A stretch of 64,000 nucleotides of DNA from Sphingobium estronivorans (GTDB lineage: Bacteria; Pseudomonadota; Alphaproteobacteria; Sphingomonadales; Sphingomonadaceae), in the NCBI RefSeq assembly GCF_008692605.1, contig NZ_LFCT01000008.1, positions 121,488 through 185,487 on the forward strand, written 5' to 3'. Made by a program: the position numbers and the translations under genes. The first letter of the stretch is position 1; each line of letters opens with the position of its first letter. Shown piece by piece: positions 1-9,029 of this stretch. The notes beneath the pieces were generated by a model. The model was not told the DNA's origin. It saw nothing but the letters and a program-made list of their open reading frames with translations, and did no database searches.

Positions 1-2390
1 TAGAGGGTGGGACGCAGCGCGGCGTTCATCGCGATGGAGAAGGGCACGCCGGTCGAACCGTCCGCGACCAACTGCGCCCGCCCGCGTCCGCCCTGATAGT
101 CGATCCGCCCGCGCGCCTTGCGGACGATATAATCGCCATAGGCCGCGTTCGCCATCTGCAGGTCGGCGGTGATCCGCGGCCGCTGCGTCATCACCATGTT
201 GGCCGTGACCAACGCCCGGCCGATCACGACATCGGCCTCGCCCGGCAGCTTGGCATTGCTGGCGGTGGCGTTGAGCTGGGCGCCCTGCGCCTTGCCCACC
301 GCCGTCAGTCTGACGTCGCCGGTGATGCCGGAACCGTTCATCGCCAGTTGGCCGGTGAAGGGACCGGCGGCGCTCTGCTGCACCCGGCCGGTCATGTCGA
401 CCCCGGCGAAGCGGGCCTTGGCGATGTCGACGGTCAGCGGGCCTTTCGCGGTGCGGATCAGCACATTGGCGAAGAAGGGGCCATAGGGCGACCCGCCGGT
501 GGTTTCGAGCCGGTATCCCGCCGCCTCGCCATTCAATTTGGCGACGACGTCATGCAGTTGCACGCCGATATTGGGGCGCGCGGCGCGCAGCACGGCCTGC
601 GGGCGCTCCATCGTGCCGCGCACGGACAGGGCCAACGGACCATATTGGCGGGAGGATGCTTTGGCGTCGAAGGTGATCGCGCCATCCGTATCATAGCTGC
701 CCGATCCCGAATGGACCTGAAAATTGGGCGCGGCGCCTTTCAGTCCGGCAAGGGTGAATTTCCCTTCCGGCGTCATGCCGATGCGTCCGGACATGACCGC
801 ATTGCCGCCCAGAAAATCCCGGACCGAGGCATTTTCCCACCGTGCCGTGCGCACGCCGAACTTGCCGTCCAGGCCGAAACCGCCTCTAGGTCCCGGCACC
901 AGATGCACATCGGTGTTGAGGTTGACGATGCCGACGCCGTCAATCTTGTAATCATTGACCCGGCCCTTCAGCGCGCCGCGATATATGGCGTGGTCGAGGT
1001 CCGCGAGGACGATGGCGGTGGCGTCGACCCGGTCGCTGTCGATCTTGAGATTGTCGCTGATGAGCTTGCCCGCCGCATAGGCGAAGTCGCCCTTCACCCG
1101 CAGATTGTGCAGCAGGCCGCCCGCCGCCGCATTAAGCCCGGTGACGCGGCTGGCGGTCGCATTGACGGGAATGCGGATGCGGTCGGCATCGATCACCGCA
1201 CGCCCGCTGGCCTTCAGATTCTCGATGCCCGTGGCGTCGAAGGCGAGTTGCTTTGCGGTGACGTCATAGTCGATGAAGGGCGTCGCCATCGGCCCGTCGA
1301 GGATCACGGAGGCGCGGACATCCCTGCCCTTCACCTTCTCCATGATTGCGCCGGGGGTGAGCAGGGCGGCGTCGATCCTGAGCGCGCTGAACTGGCTCTT
1401 GCCCAGGTCGATCAGGCCTTGCGCCGTCGCGGCAAGTGCCGGCGATTTCAGCGACCCTTTGAGGTTCACCCGGCGCTCGTTGACGCCCGCGAGCAGGTCC
1501 ACGTCCAGTTGCGGCGTCGTCAGCCGGTCCACTGTTCCGGCGAACACCAGCCCCGGCCGCACCGGCCCCTTGGCGGTGAAATTGCCGTCACGGGCGGCGA
1601 GCGCGATATTCGCCAGCTCACCCTTGGCCGAGGACGCGACCAGGCGCCCGTCCCAGACCTGCCATGTTCCCTTGCCGTCCAGCGTCGCGGTGAAGCCGTC
1701 GGTCAGGCCGCTCATTGCCGCGATCACGCCGTTTTTGGGCGCAGTCAGCGTACCCTTCATGGCGAGGCGGTTTTGCGCGGGGACCGCGTCCAGACTCGCC
1801 TGCAAACGGTCGCCGCTGTCCACGACGGCATTGGCCGACAGGATCGCGCGGCCATCGGCAATATGGGTCACGCCGTCGATGGCGATCTCGCGCTTCTGGC
1901 CGATCACCGGCTTTGCGACCAGGAATTTGGCGATCTTCAGCCGGTCGACGTCGATGTCGAGGTCGGGCAGGATCGGCGCATTGGGGTCGGTCTTGGTGAT
2001 ATTGAATTGCGGGCTGCGCGCCAGCACCACCAGCGGGCTTTCCAGCAGCCGCACCGAAATATGGTTGTTGATGTAGCGGAACGGGTTCCACACCACATGC
2101 ACTTCCGGGCTGACCGCGAAAATCCCCTTGGGATCGCGCAGCACCAGATTGCGGATCGTCATGTCATCGTAGATTGACCCGTCAATCCGCCCGACCTCGA
2201 TCGCCATGCCGGATTCCAGCTTGAGCGCGGCGATCTGGCGGATCAGGAATGTCTTGCCCGGCTGGGTGTTGAGGAACAGCAAGAGCCCGGCGGCCAGCAC
2301 CAGCAGGCCGACGAGCAGCCCGATCACACCCAGCACGATCTTTTGCCAGAGTGGGCGCGTTTCGCGAACGACGATGGTTTCCTCGGCCAT
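1..2390 (-). CDS. tamB: Translocation and assembly module inner-membrane subunit TamB (3' part beyond window edge)
   Basis: This is the N-terminal 796 residues of a TamB/DUF490 protein. TamB is anchored in the inner membrane and spans the periplasm as a long beta-helical groove. With TamA it helps outer-membrane proteins, or lipids, reach the outer membrane. One hydrophobic anchor (about residues 19-44) is followed by an AsmA-like start and long beta-rich repetitive sequence without cysteine motifs, as expected. The ATG shares one base with the tamA stop (TGATG), so the two are translationally coupled. The gene is open to the window edge and its C-terminal DUF490 domain lies outside. The call rests mainly on the partner tamA and on architecture. 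Confidence 0.85.
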   Translation of the reverse strand, partial: MAEETIVVRETRPLWQKIVLGVIGLLVGLLVLAAGLLLFLNTQPGKTFLIRQIAALKLESGMAIEVGRIDGSIYDDMTIRNLVLRDPKGIFAVSPEVHVVWNPFRYINNHISVRLLESPLVVLARSPQFNITKTDPNAPILPDLDIDVDRLKIAKFLVAKPVIGQKREIAIDGVTHIADGRAILSANAVVDSGDRLQASLDAVPAQNRLAMKGTLTAPKNGVIAAMSGLTDGFTATLDGKGTWQVWDGRLVASSAKGELANIALAARDGNFTAKGPVRPGLVFAGTVDRLTTPQLDVDLLAGVNERRVNLKGSLKSPALAATAQGLIDLGKSQFSALRIDAALLTPGAIMEKVKGRDVRASVILDGPMATPFIDYDVTAKQLAFDATGIENLKASGRAVIDADRIRIPVNATASRVTGLNAAAGGLLHNLRVKGDFAYAAGKLISDNLKIDSDRVDATAIVLADLDHAIYRGALKGRVNDYKIDGVGIVNLNTDVHLVPGPRGGFGLDGKFGVRTARWENASVRDFLGGNAVMSGRIGMTPEGKFTLAGLKGAAPNFQVHSGSGSYDTDGAITFDAKASSRQYGPLALSVRGTMERPQAVLRAARPNIGVQLHDVVAKLNGEAAGYRLETTGGSPYGPFFANVLIRTAKGPLTVDIAKARFAGVDMTGRVQQSAAGPFTGQLAMNGSGITGDVRLTAVGKAQGAQLNATASNAKLPGEADVVIGRALVTANMVMTQRPRITADLQMANAAYGDYIVRKARGRIDYQGGRGRAQLVADGSTGVPFSIAMNAALRPTL

Positions 2391-4504
2391 CAGAAGGCCT
2401 GTCCGATGCCGATATAGAGCGCGAATTTGGACTCGCCCGGCTGCCGGTTGATCGGCATGGCGATATCGGCGCGGAAGGGTCCGAAATTGGTGTAGAAACG
2501 CCCGCCGACGCCGACGCCGTACCGGATATTGGAAAATTGCGGCATGGAACTTTCATAGACCTGGCCCGCATCGACGAAGGCGACCACGCCATAATCGCCG
2601 AAGCGGTAGCGGCCCTCGACCGCGAATTCATTGACGGACCGGCCGCCGATGGGATCGTTGTTCGCGTCCTTCGGCCCCAGTTCCTGATAGCCATAGCCGC
2701 GCACCGACCCGCCGCCGCCCGCATAGATGCGCCTCGACGGCGCCACATCGTCGCGCGCCACGCCGCTGATGGTGCCGACGCGCGCGCGCCCGGCGATCAC
2801 CAGGCCGTCGGACACCGGATAATAGCCGGTAAGGTCGAAGGTGGCGCGGATATAGGGAGAGAAGCTGCCATGCAGCGACCCTTCCGGCTCCGCCCGCAGA
2901 TTGGCGCGGAAGCCTTTGGTGGGGTTCAGCAGATCATTGGAACGGTCATAGCCAAGCTGCACCGGCAGGCCGCCGATGAAATAGGTCCGCCGTACCTTGT
3001 CCGCCGTCGCTGGGTCGACCACCACCTGCTCGTTGGTCAGCAATATTTCCGCGCCATAGCTGTAGGTCCAGCGTTTCTGGAAGATCGGCGTCGACTGGCG
3101 CGACCAGCTGACGTTCAGCCCGGCGGTATAGGCTTCATAGGCGTCGTAATTCTGGTGGTTGAGCGTGATGCCGGTCTGGAAGGTCTTGTCGCGCTTGCCC
3201 GCATTGGACCGGCGGAAGGTGCCCGACACGCCCTGCTCCTGCGTCCCCGCGATGACGCTGGCGATCACGGCGCCCTCGGGCGGGAAGAGGTTGCGATGGG
3301 TCCAGGTCCCTTCGGCGCGGAAGCCCTGGCCCGTGCCATAGCCCAGTTCGCCTGCCAGCGTGCGCGGCTTCCCCGCTTCCTGCGTTACATTCAGGTCGAC
3401 ATATTCGGTGCCGTCCGGGCCGGCCTCGTTGGTGCGCACCGGGTCTACCGAAACGCTGGAAAACAGCCCTGTCGCGACCAGCGCCCGGCGCAGATCGTCG
3501 ACCTTGCGGCTGTCATAAAGCTCGCCCGGCTTGAAGCGGCTGATGACCGTCATATGATCGGCGCCGAACGCCTGTTTCTCGCCGGTCGTGGTGATGCCCC
3601 GGAACGACCCGCGCGGCCCTGTTTCGACCGGCAGCGTATAGTCGCCCGTCGCGGTCGCGGGATCGAGCAGGATGTCGCGCTGCCCCACCTTGGCGAAGGC
3701 GTAGCCATTTTCCGGCAGCTTCACGCCGACATTGGCCTCCGCCCCCTCGACCGCCGAGGCGACGATGAAATCGCCGGTCTTGAGCGGCAGGCTATCGCGG
3801 ATCAGGCCCGGCGGCACGGTCGGCCCGGCATGGATGACGATGTCCCCGATCCTGTAACGCTTGCCCGGCGTGACCGAGACGACCGCCTTCAGCGCCCCTC
3901 CGCCCGCCTGATCCCCTGCTTGTTCCAACGTGGCGAGGGCGGTCGCGTCATAATAGCCTTCCGAATAAAGCAATCGCACGGCCAGCGCCTGATCTTCATG
4001 CGCGCGGTTCTGAAGCATGGCCGCGGTATCGGCCTTGCCCTTGCCCCCGACCAATGAAGAGGAATCGCGGAACGCATCCTCCAGCCCGGTCTTGCCGAAG
4101 CCTTCAATGGTCACGGCATAGCGCACCGCCTCGGTCTTTTCCTGCGGATTGGCGTCGGTCGCGACCTGCACCGGCACCTGCACCGTGTCGAGTGGCGGCA
4201 ACGGCTGCGCCAGTTCGCGCTCCTCCTGCGGTTCGGTGGCGGGCGGCAGTTCCTGCGTCGTGCCGGCCTGCGGCATCTGCTGGTCGATCCAGTCATCGAT
4301 CGACGGCAGGGGGGCGGTGCTCTGTGCAGGCGCCTCCCCGATTTTGGGCAAGCGCGCCTCGAACTCACTGTCTGGCAGGATCGGTTCCTCCTGCTGGACG
4401 GGAGGCGACGATGGTGGCGTCTGGGCCATCAGAGGGAGGGGGGGCGCCGCCATCATCATTAGACCCAAGGCTCGCCGATATCGCTTCGCCTGCCCTGACC
4501 CCAT
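2390..4504 (-). CDS. tamA: Outer-membrane Omp85-family assembly protein TamA
   Basis: About 704 residues. A signal peptide (arginines, then a methionine- and leucine-rich core ending near PLMAQ) precedes a proline-rich linker, periplasmic POTRA-like repeats (about residues 120-350) and a C-terminal bacterial-surface-antigen barrel that closes with a terminal phenylalanine, the usual outer-membrane barrel signal. TamA works with TamB, encoded immediately downstream. An upstream in-frame ATG would add 21 residues, but the internal ATG places a normal signal peptide at the N-terminus and is preferred. It is divergent from recJ, so both promoters must lie in the roughly 140 bp between them. BamA is the alternative, but adjacency to tamB and the proline-rich lead fit TamA. 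Confidence 0.87.
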   Translation of the reverse strand: MGSGQAKRYRRALGLMMMAAPPLPLMAQTPPSSPPVQQEEPILPDSEFEARLPKIGEAPAQSTAPLPSIDDWIDQQMPQAGTTQELPPATEPQEERELAQPLPPLDTVQVPVQVATDANPQEKTEAVRYAVTIEGFGKTGLEDAFRDSSSLVGGKGKADTAAMLQNRAHEDQALAVRLLYSEGYYDATALATLEQAGDQAGGGALKAVVSVTPGKRYRIGDIVIHAGPTVPPGLIRDSLPLKTGDFIVASAVEGAEANVGVKLPENGYAFAKVGQRDILLDPATATGDYTLPVETGPRGSFRGITTTGEKQAFGADHMTVISRFKPGELYDSRKVDDLRRALVATGLFSSVSVDPVRTNEAGPDGTEYVDLNVTQEAGKPRTLAGELGYGTGQGFRAEGTWTHRNLFPPEGAVIASVIAGTQEQGVSGTFRRSNAGKRDKTFQTGITLNHQNYDAYEAYTAGLNVSWSRQSTPIFQKRWTYSYGAEILLTNEQVVVDPATADKVRRTYFIGGLPVQLGYDRSNDLLNPTKGFRANLRAEPEGSLHGSFSPYIRATFDLTGYYPVSDGLVIAGRARVGTISGVARDDVAPSRRIYAGGGGSVRGYGYQELGPKDANNDPIGGRSVNEFAVEGRYRFGDYGVVAFVDAGQVYESSMPQFSNIRYGVGVGGRFYTNFGPFRADIAMPINRQPGESKFALYIGIGQAF

Positions 4505-4642
4505 GGAAACCGCTTTGCCCCTTTTTGTCCGGCGCCCATTGTGGCCCGGAACTATCAATACGCGCAACAGCTTGCTTCGGTTCCGCCTGCGTCATGACGG
4601 CAAGCGCTTCCCTCCGAATCGCAACCCGTCTAGAGCCTTTGC

Positions 4643-6409
4643 ATGACTATCGCGCTCAACATCACCCGTTCGATCCTCGGTCAACCCTGGCGGTGGCGCG
4701 GCGGCAATGCGGATGGGCGCGATCCGGGCTATCGGCCCGACGATCTGGTGACGCAATTGCTGCTGGCGCGTGGCTGTCCGCGCGACGCGGTGGAGGCGCA
4801 CCGCAATCCCACCATCCGCCATTTCATGCCCGACCCCAGCCTGTTCCGCGACATGGACGCCGCCGCCGAGCGCCTGGCCGATGCGGTTGTCGGGCAAGAG
4901 GATGTCCGCATCTTCGGCGATTATGACGTGGATGGCGCGACCAGCGCGGCACTGCTGATCCGGCTGTTGCGCGACCTCGGGCTGGCAGCGCGTCCTTATA
5001 TTCCCGACCGGCTGATGGAGGGCTACGGCCCCTCGGGCGAGGCGCTGGTGCGGTTGGCGGGCGAGGGCGCGACGCTGATCGTCACCGTCGATTGCGGCGC
5101 GCAGGCCTTCGACGCGCTGGCACAGGCGAAGGCGGCGGGCGTCGATGTGGTGGTGGTCGACCATCATAAATGCGCGGCCGCCCTGCCCGAAGCGCTGGCG
5201 CTGGTGAATCCCAACCGGCTGGATGAGGCGCAGGAAGCCGCCGCCCATGGCCATCTGGCGGCGGTCGGCGTGGCGTTCCTGCTGGGCGCGGCGCTGATCC
5301 GGGTGCTGCGCAAGCGCGGCTGGTTCGCGCAGCGGTCCGAGCCGGCGTTGATGGAGCTGCTCGACATTGTCGCGCTGGGCACGGTGGCGGACGTGGCGCA
5401 ATTGAAGGGCCTCAACCGCGCTTTCGTGGCGCAGGGCCTCAAGATCATGGCGAAGCGACGCAATATCGGTCTTTCCGCGCTGATCGACGCCAGCCGCCTG
5501 ACGCGAGCGCCGCTGTGCCATGATCTGGGCTTTGCGCTTGGCCCGCGCATCAATGCGGGCGGGCGCGTCGGCAAGGCGGATCTCGGCGTCCGGCTGCTCA
5601 CCACCGAAGACCCGGCGGAGGCGGCGAAGATCGCGCAGGAACTCGACCTGCTGAACGAGGAACGCCGCGCCATCGAGGCGGCGGTGCAGGCGCAGGCCGA
5701 GGACCTGCTCGCCGCGCAGGGCAACCGCGCCGTGGCCTTGGTGTCGGGCGCGGGCTGGCATCCGGGGGTGATCGGCATCGTCGCGGGCCGCATCAAGGAG
5801 AAGGCTGGCCGACCCGCCATCGTCGTCGCCATCGATGAAGAAGGGACCGGAAAGGGGTCGGGCCGCTCCATTTCCGGCGTCGATCTGGGCGCGGCGGTGC
5901 TGGCGGCGAAGGACAGCGGCCTGCTGGTCGCGGGCGGCGGGCACGCCATGGCGGCGGGCCTGACGGTCGCGGCCGACAAGGTGGACGCGCTGGCCGACTT
6001 CCTCGACGACCGGCTCGCCGATGCCGTTGCCAGGGCGCGCGACGACCGCGCGCTGCTGATCGACGCGGTGCTGGCGCCGGCGGGGATCAATCCGGATTTC
6101 GTCGCCGCCATCGATGCGGGCGGTCCTTATGGCGCGGGATGGCCCGCGCCCCTGATCGCCTCCGGGCCGATGCGGGTCATCAAGGCGGATGTCGTGGGCA
6201 ACGGCCATTTGCGGGCGATCATGGCGGGCGACGATGGCCGCTCGATCAAGACCATCGCCTTCCGCCAGGCCGAATCCGATCTGGGCCAGGCCATTCTAGG
6301 CGCGCCTCGCGACAGGCGCCTGTGGATTGCCGGGCGGGCGAAGATCGACGATTGGGGGCCGCGCCCCGCTGCCGAATTGCACCTGGAGGATGCCGCCTGG
6401 GCCGAGTGA
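4643..6409 (+). CDS. recJ: Single-stranded-DNA-specific 5'-3' exonuclease RecJ
   Basis: 588 residues, normal RecJ length. It degrades single-stranded DNA 5' to 3' in RecFOR recombination, mismatch repair and base-excision repair. The DHH-superfamily metal motifs are visible: DYDVDG at residues 93-98 and the DHH motif (D173-H174-H175). A DHHA1 domain follows, with the GGGHAMAAG-type glycine motif near residue 430, then a C-terminal OB-fold region. recF lies about 5 kb downstream, the same pathway but a separate unit. The start is the first ATG in the frame, with a divergent tamA upstream. Confidence 0.95.
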   Translation: MTIALNITRSILGQPWRWRGGNADGRDPGYRPDDLVTQLLLARGCPRDAVEAHRNPTIRHFMPDPSLFRDMDAAAERLADAVVGQEDVRIFGDYDVDGATSAALLIRLLRDLGLAARPYIPDRLMEGYGPSGEALVRLAGEGATLIVTVDCGAQAFDALAQAKAAGVDVVVVDHHKCAAALPEALALVNPNRLDEAQEAAAHGHLAAVGVAFLLGAALIRVLRKRGWFAQRSEPALMELLDIVALGTVADVAQLKGLNRAFVAQGLKIMAKRRNIGLSALIDASRLTRAPLCHDLGFALGPRINAGGRVGKADLGVRLLTTEDPAEAAKIAQELDLLNEERRAIEAAVQAQAEDLLAAQGNRAVALVSGAGWHPGVIGIVAGRIKEKAGRPAIVVAIDEEGTGKGSGRSISGVDLGAAVLAAKDSGLLVAGGGHAMAAGLTVAADKVDALADFLDDRLADAVARARDDRALLIDAVLAPAGINPDFVAAIDAGGPYGAGWPAPLIASGPMRVIKADVVGNGHLRAIMAGDDGRSIKTIAFRQAESDLGQAILGAPRDRRLWIAGRAKIDDWGPRPAAELHLEDAAWAE

Positions 6410-6464
6410 GCTTTTTCCCGAAAACAAATTTGTGCGTCGCGTCATTTTCATGACGAAAAGGGGG

Positions 6465-6493
6465 TTGACCGCCGCGAAGCCTCCGCCTAATGC
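6465..6493 (+). promoter_or_regulatory. Sigma-70-type promoter for tRNA-Glu
   Basis: TTGACC (-35) and TAATGC (-10) are separated by exactly 17 bp. Transcription would start near 6500, about 35 bp before the mature tRNA. The match is strong for a GC-rich alphaproteobacterium and sits where a tRNA promoter is needed. Confidence 0.65.
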
Positions 6494-6533
6494 CCGCCTC
6501 GCTTCGCAGCGACGCCCACGCGGAACTGCATGT

Positions 6534-6609
6534 GGCCCCTTCGTCTAGCGGTCTAGGACGCGGCCCTTTCACGGCTGAAACACGGGTTCGATTCCCGTAG
6601 GGGTCACCA
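6534..6609 (+). tRNA. tRNA-Glu, anticodon TTC
   Basis: A 76-nt cloverleaf: a 7-bp acceptor stem (GGCCCCT with AGGGGTC, one G-T pair), D arm, anticodon loop CTTTCAC carrying TTC, a T arm with GGTTCGATTCC, discriminator A and a genomically encoded CCA. It reads UUC for glutamate. No integrase or direct repeat of its 3' end was seen nearby, so there is no sign that it serves as an attachment site. Confidence 0.96.
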
Positions 6610-6724
6610 CTTCCTTCACAGGAAAGCGGTGTAAATCAGGTGCTTATCGCCCTGTTGCGTCACGCGTGCTGGCGCTTTAGCCTTGGCTGACAATTCTCTC
6701 CTCTTGTGAGCGTGCTTTCTGCCG

Positions 6725-7396
6725 ATGCGTCCTGTTGTTCTGCGTTTCCTTGCTTCGCTGCTTGTCTTGCTCCCCGGTTTTGCCTTTGCCCAGCCCGCCA
6801 ACCGGCCCACACCCGGCCATACCCGCGTGGCGATCGAAACCTCGGTCGGGACCATCGTCGTGGCGACCGATGACCGTCGGGCGCCGATCACCTCCGCCAA
6901 TTTCCTGACCTACGTCGATGACGGCCGTTTCGATGGCGTGACCTTCTATCGCGCGGCGCGGCGCAAGAGCGATCCGAAGCTGGGGCTGATCCAGGGCGGC
7001 ATCGATACGGATGCGCGCCGGTCCCTGCCGCCGATTAAGCATGAGCCGACGACGCAGACCGGTATCCGGCATCTCGACGCGACGCTTTCCATGGCGCGGC
7101 CCAACCGCGCCAATTCGGCCATGGGCAATTTCTTCATCACGGTGGGTCCGACGCCGAACATGGACGCGCGGGGCGATTATATCGGCTACGCCGCCTTCGG
7201 CCATGTGGTCGCGGGGATGGATGTCGTGAAGCGGATCCTTGCCGTCCCGACCTGCTGCGGAGAGGGGCCGATGCGCGGCCAGATGATCATCAAGCCAGTC
7301 AATATCGTTCGCGTGAAGAGGCTCGATGGCACGCCGCATCCCACGCGTGGGGTGAAGCCCTGGTTGCTGGGTCTTCATCGCAAGGCCGCGCGCTGA
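6725..7396 (+). CDS. Secreted cyclophilin-type peptidyl-prolyl cis-trans isomerase
   Basis: 223 residues with a clear signal peptide (MRPVVLRFLASLLVLLPG, cut after FAFA-Q), so the product acts in the periplasm. The cyclophilin domain covers about residues 35-205: VGTIVVATDD at the first strand, FDGVTFYR carrying the catalytic arginine, IQGG, and GNFFITVG in place of the family SQFFI segment. It isomerises X-Pro bonds during folding of exported proteins. An inserted loop with two adjacent cysteines (TCCGEG, about residues 177-182) is less usual and could bind metal or form a disulfide. It stands alone between the tRNA and a DUF72 gene. Confidence 0.9.
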   Translation: MRPVVLRFLASLLVLLPGFAFAQPANRPTPGHTRVAIETSVGTIVVATDDRRAPITSANFLTYVDDGRFDGVTFYRAARRKSDPKLGLIQGGIDTDARRSLPPIKHEPTTQTGIRHLDATLSMARPNRANSAMGNFFITVGPTPNMDARGDYIGYAAFGHVVAGMDVVKRILAVPTCCGEGPMRGQMIIKPVNIVRVKRLDGTPHPTRGVKPWLLGLHRKAAR

Positions 7397-7477
7397 GATC
7401 GCATTTCTCAAGCCGCGCTTTTCCTGCTGGCTCCGGCCGTTTTTTCTCATCAGAATGCCCGCGAAGGAGAAGCCGGG

Positions 7478-8218
7478 ATGGGTGGAAAGATCAGGGTCGG
7501 CATTGGCGGTTGGGTCTTCGAACCCTGGCGCGGCACCTTCTATCCCGAAGGACTGCGGCAGAAGGATGAACTGGCCTATGTGGGCGAGCATCTGACCGCG
7601 ACGGAGATCAACGCTACTTATTACAGCACGCAAAAGCCCGCCACCTTCGCCGGATGGGCCAGGACGGTGCCTGACGGCTTCCAGTTCGCGGTCAAGGCGT
7701 CGCGCTTCTGCACCAATCGGCGGGTGCTGGCCGAATCGGGCGACTCCGTCGCGAAATTCGTGAATCAGGGCCTGGTCGAACTGGGCGACCGTCTGGGGCC
7801 GATCCTCTGGCAATTCATGCCGACCAAGACGTTCGATGCCGCGGATTTCGGCGCCTTCCTGAAGCTGCTGCCGGCCAGTGTCGGCGGCGTGCCGCTGCGC
7901 CATGCGCTGGAGGTGCGGCATGAGAGTTTCGACGATCCCGCCTTTTTCGATCTGGCGCGGGCAGCGGGAGCGGCGGTGGTCTTCGCCGACCATCCTGAAT
8001 ATCCCGCGCTGCGGGGTCATGATGTCGGCTTTTCCTACGCCCGGCTGATGCGGACGGTGGAGGAGGAACCGGCTGGCTATGCGCCCGCAAAGATTGCCGA
8101 CTGGGCCGCCATGGCAAAGGATCGGGCTGCAAGCGGCGACGCCTATGTCTTTTTCATCAGCGGCGCGAAGGTGCGGGCACCTGCGGCGGCGCAGGCGATG
8201 ATTGTGGCTTTGACGTAA
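7478..8218 (+). CDS. DUF72 domain-containing protein (YecE-like TIM-barrel)
   Basis: 246 residues, the usual DUF72 length. The opening IRVGIGGWVFEPWRGTFYP and the EINATYYS segment are the family signature. The fold is a TIM barrel of unknown biochemical role. A GAAGGAGAAG ribosome-binding site precedes the ATG at good spacing. There is no operon partner; the next stretch downstream carries only a very small reading frame and a terminator. Confidence 0.88.
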   Translation: MGGKIRVGIGGWVFEPWRGTFYPEGLRQKDELAYVGEHLTATEINATYYSTQKPATFAGWARTVPDGFQFAVKASRFCTNRRVLAESGDSVAKFVNQGLVELGDRLGPILWQFMPTKTFDAADFGAFLKLLPASVGGVPLRHALEVRHESFDDPAFFDLARAAGAAVVFADHPEYPALRGHDVGFSYARLMRTVEEEPAGYAPAKIADWAAMAKDRAASGDAYVFFISGAKVRAPAAAQAMIVALT

Positions 8219-8342
8219 CGGCGACTGTTGCATTTGCTGCAACTGCGAAGACGTCCTTTGCGATTGTTACGGATTTATGGCGGATGCATAGCGCGTTTGC
8301 CGACGAGGCAGTTTTAAAAGAACAACTTGCAGGACGAACGAT

Positions 8343-8426
8343 ATGCGACACACGGTTCAGGGCGTTGCCCTCATGGTGGCGGTTGGTGCGCAGCTGCTGA
8401 CCTTCTATTCGGTGCTGTTTGCCTGA
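8343..8426 (+). CDS. Possible 27-residue single-span membrane peptide
   Basis: A very short frame, ATG to TGA, encoding a hydrophobic peptide (MRHTVQGVALMVAVGAQLLT and seven further residues) that could span the membrane once. A plausible AGGACG ribosome-binding site lies 7-8 bases upstream, and an intrinsic terminator starts about 45 bases after the stop, so a short transcript would be complete. It has no recognised family. It is kept only because site, hydrophobicity and terminator agree; chance occurrence is quite possible. Confidence 0.35.
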   Translation: MRHTVQGVALMVAVGAQLLTFYSVLFA

Positions 8427-8471
8427 TTGCAACAGGTCCGATTCGCCCGTCATTGACTGGCATATGAAAAG

Positions 8472-8506
8472 AGCCGCCCCGGACAGCGTCCAAGGGCGGC
8501 TTTTTT
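8472..8506 (+). terminator. Intrinsic terminator
   Basis: AGCCGCCC and GGGCGGCT form an 8-bp GC-rich stem followed by TTTTT. It ends transcription of the DUF72 region or the small peptide. In the other orientation an A-rich flank would give a weak T-tract for the convergent PspC unit. Confidence 0.8.
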
Positions 8507-8584
8507 ATGGGATCGCGACGGGCCTCCTGCAGGTCGCTCGAGATGCCGGCGCGGGGTGAGCCGGGAACTCAAACGCCGCGCGTA

Positions 8585-8770
8585 TCAGCCCTTCGCCAGC
8601 CAGCCCGCCAGCAGGTAGGCGACCACGCCCACCGGCCCCAGAGCGCACAGCGTCAACAGCGCCACGGCAATGCGGATCAGCGTGACATCCATGCCGGTGC
8701 GGTTGGAAAGTCCGGCGCATACGCCCATAATCTTTCCATTGCGGCGGTCGAGGGTGAAGCTGTCGTTCAT
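8585..8770 (-). CDS. PspC-domain membrane protein
   Basis: 61 residues forming essentially one PspC domain: a basic, glycine-containing start (RRNGKIMGVCAGLSNRTGMD), then a strongly hydrophobic helix (about 28-56). PspC proteins sense inner-membrane stress in the phage-shock response. The start is the internal ATG behind AGAAGGGCAG; a longer frame upstream adds 21 low-complexity residues without a site. It is the second gene of a two-gene unit whose promoter fits sigma-54 (see the site near 8965). It is short for PspC (E. coli is about 119), lacking the C-terminal periplasmic tail. No pspA, pspB or pspF is in the window. Confidence 0.8.
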   Translation of the reverse strand: MNDSFTLDRRNGKIMGVCAGLSNRTGMDVTLIRIAVALLTLCALGPVGVVAYLLAGWLAKG

Positions 8771-8798
8771 GAATCTGCCCTTCTTGAAGAGTATCGGA

Positions 8799-8900
8799 TC
8801 AGGCGATCGGTGTGACCGGGACGGCGGCCCCAACGAAGAGGCTGGCGACGAGCAGCGCCCCGGCGAAAGCGAAAGCGGCGTTTTGAAGCTTGGCGAACAT
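8799..8900 (-). CDS. Small membrane protein upstream of the PspC gene
   Basis: 33 residues (MFAKLQNAAFAFAGALLVAS onward), nearly all hydrophobic: either a one-span membrane peptide or a cleaved secretory peptide. The ribosome-binding site GGAGTC lies about 5 bases upstream. It is the first gene after the sigma-54-type promoter and sits 28 bases before the PspC gene, so they are likely co-transcribed. No named family is recognised. A role in membrane stress is inferred only from the neighbour and the promoter. Confidence 0.6.
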   Translation of the reverse strand: MFAKLQNAAFAFAGALLVASLFVGAAVPVTPIA

Positions 8901-8956
8901 GATTGACTCCGTGAAATGTGCGGGGCCGGTCCATCCGGCCGTGATGCCGGGAAGAT

Positions 8957-8973
8957 TGCAGGAGCCGTGCCAA
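8957..8973 (-). promoter_or_regulatory. Sigma-54 (-24/-12) promoter for the small protein and PspC unit
   Basis: Reading on the minus strand the site is TTGGCACGGCTCCTGCA. It has the full -24 element TTGGCACG and a -12 element CTGCA, with the invariant GG and GC exactly 10 bp apart, as sigma-54 requires. Transcription would begin about 46 bases before the small-protein ATG. E. coli psp promoters are also sigma-54 dependent and activated by PspF, so the match has independent biological sense. Confidence 0.75.
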
Positions 8974-9029
8974 TTTGGATTTCGGCTGGAATTGCGCGGT
9001 TCTCGATGAGATGCGACCGTCTTCATGCC

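Noticed and set aside
348..2177. Long reading frame on the plus strand, opposite tamB, and many like it (for example 4592-6208, 23858-26461, 27794-29311).
   Set aside because: High GC makes long antisense frames. Their translations are rich in R, H, Q and G with no domains, and the other strand carries a recognisable protein in each case.
6534..6609. tRNA-Glu as an integration site for a mobile element.
   Set aside because: No integrase, no duplicate of the 3' end and no change in gene type on either side.
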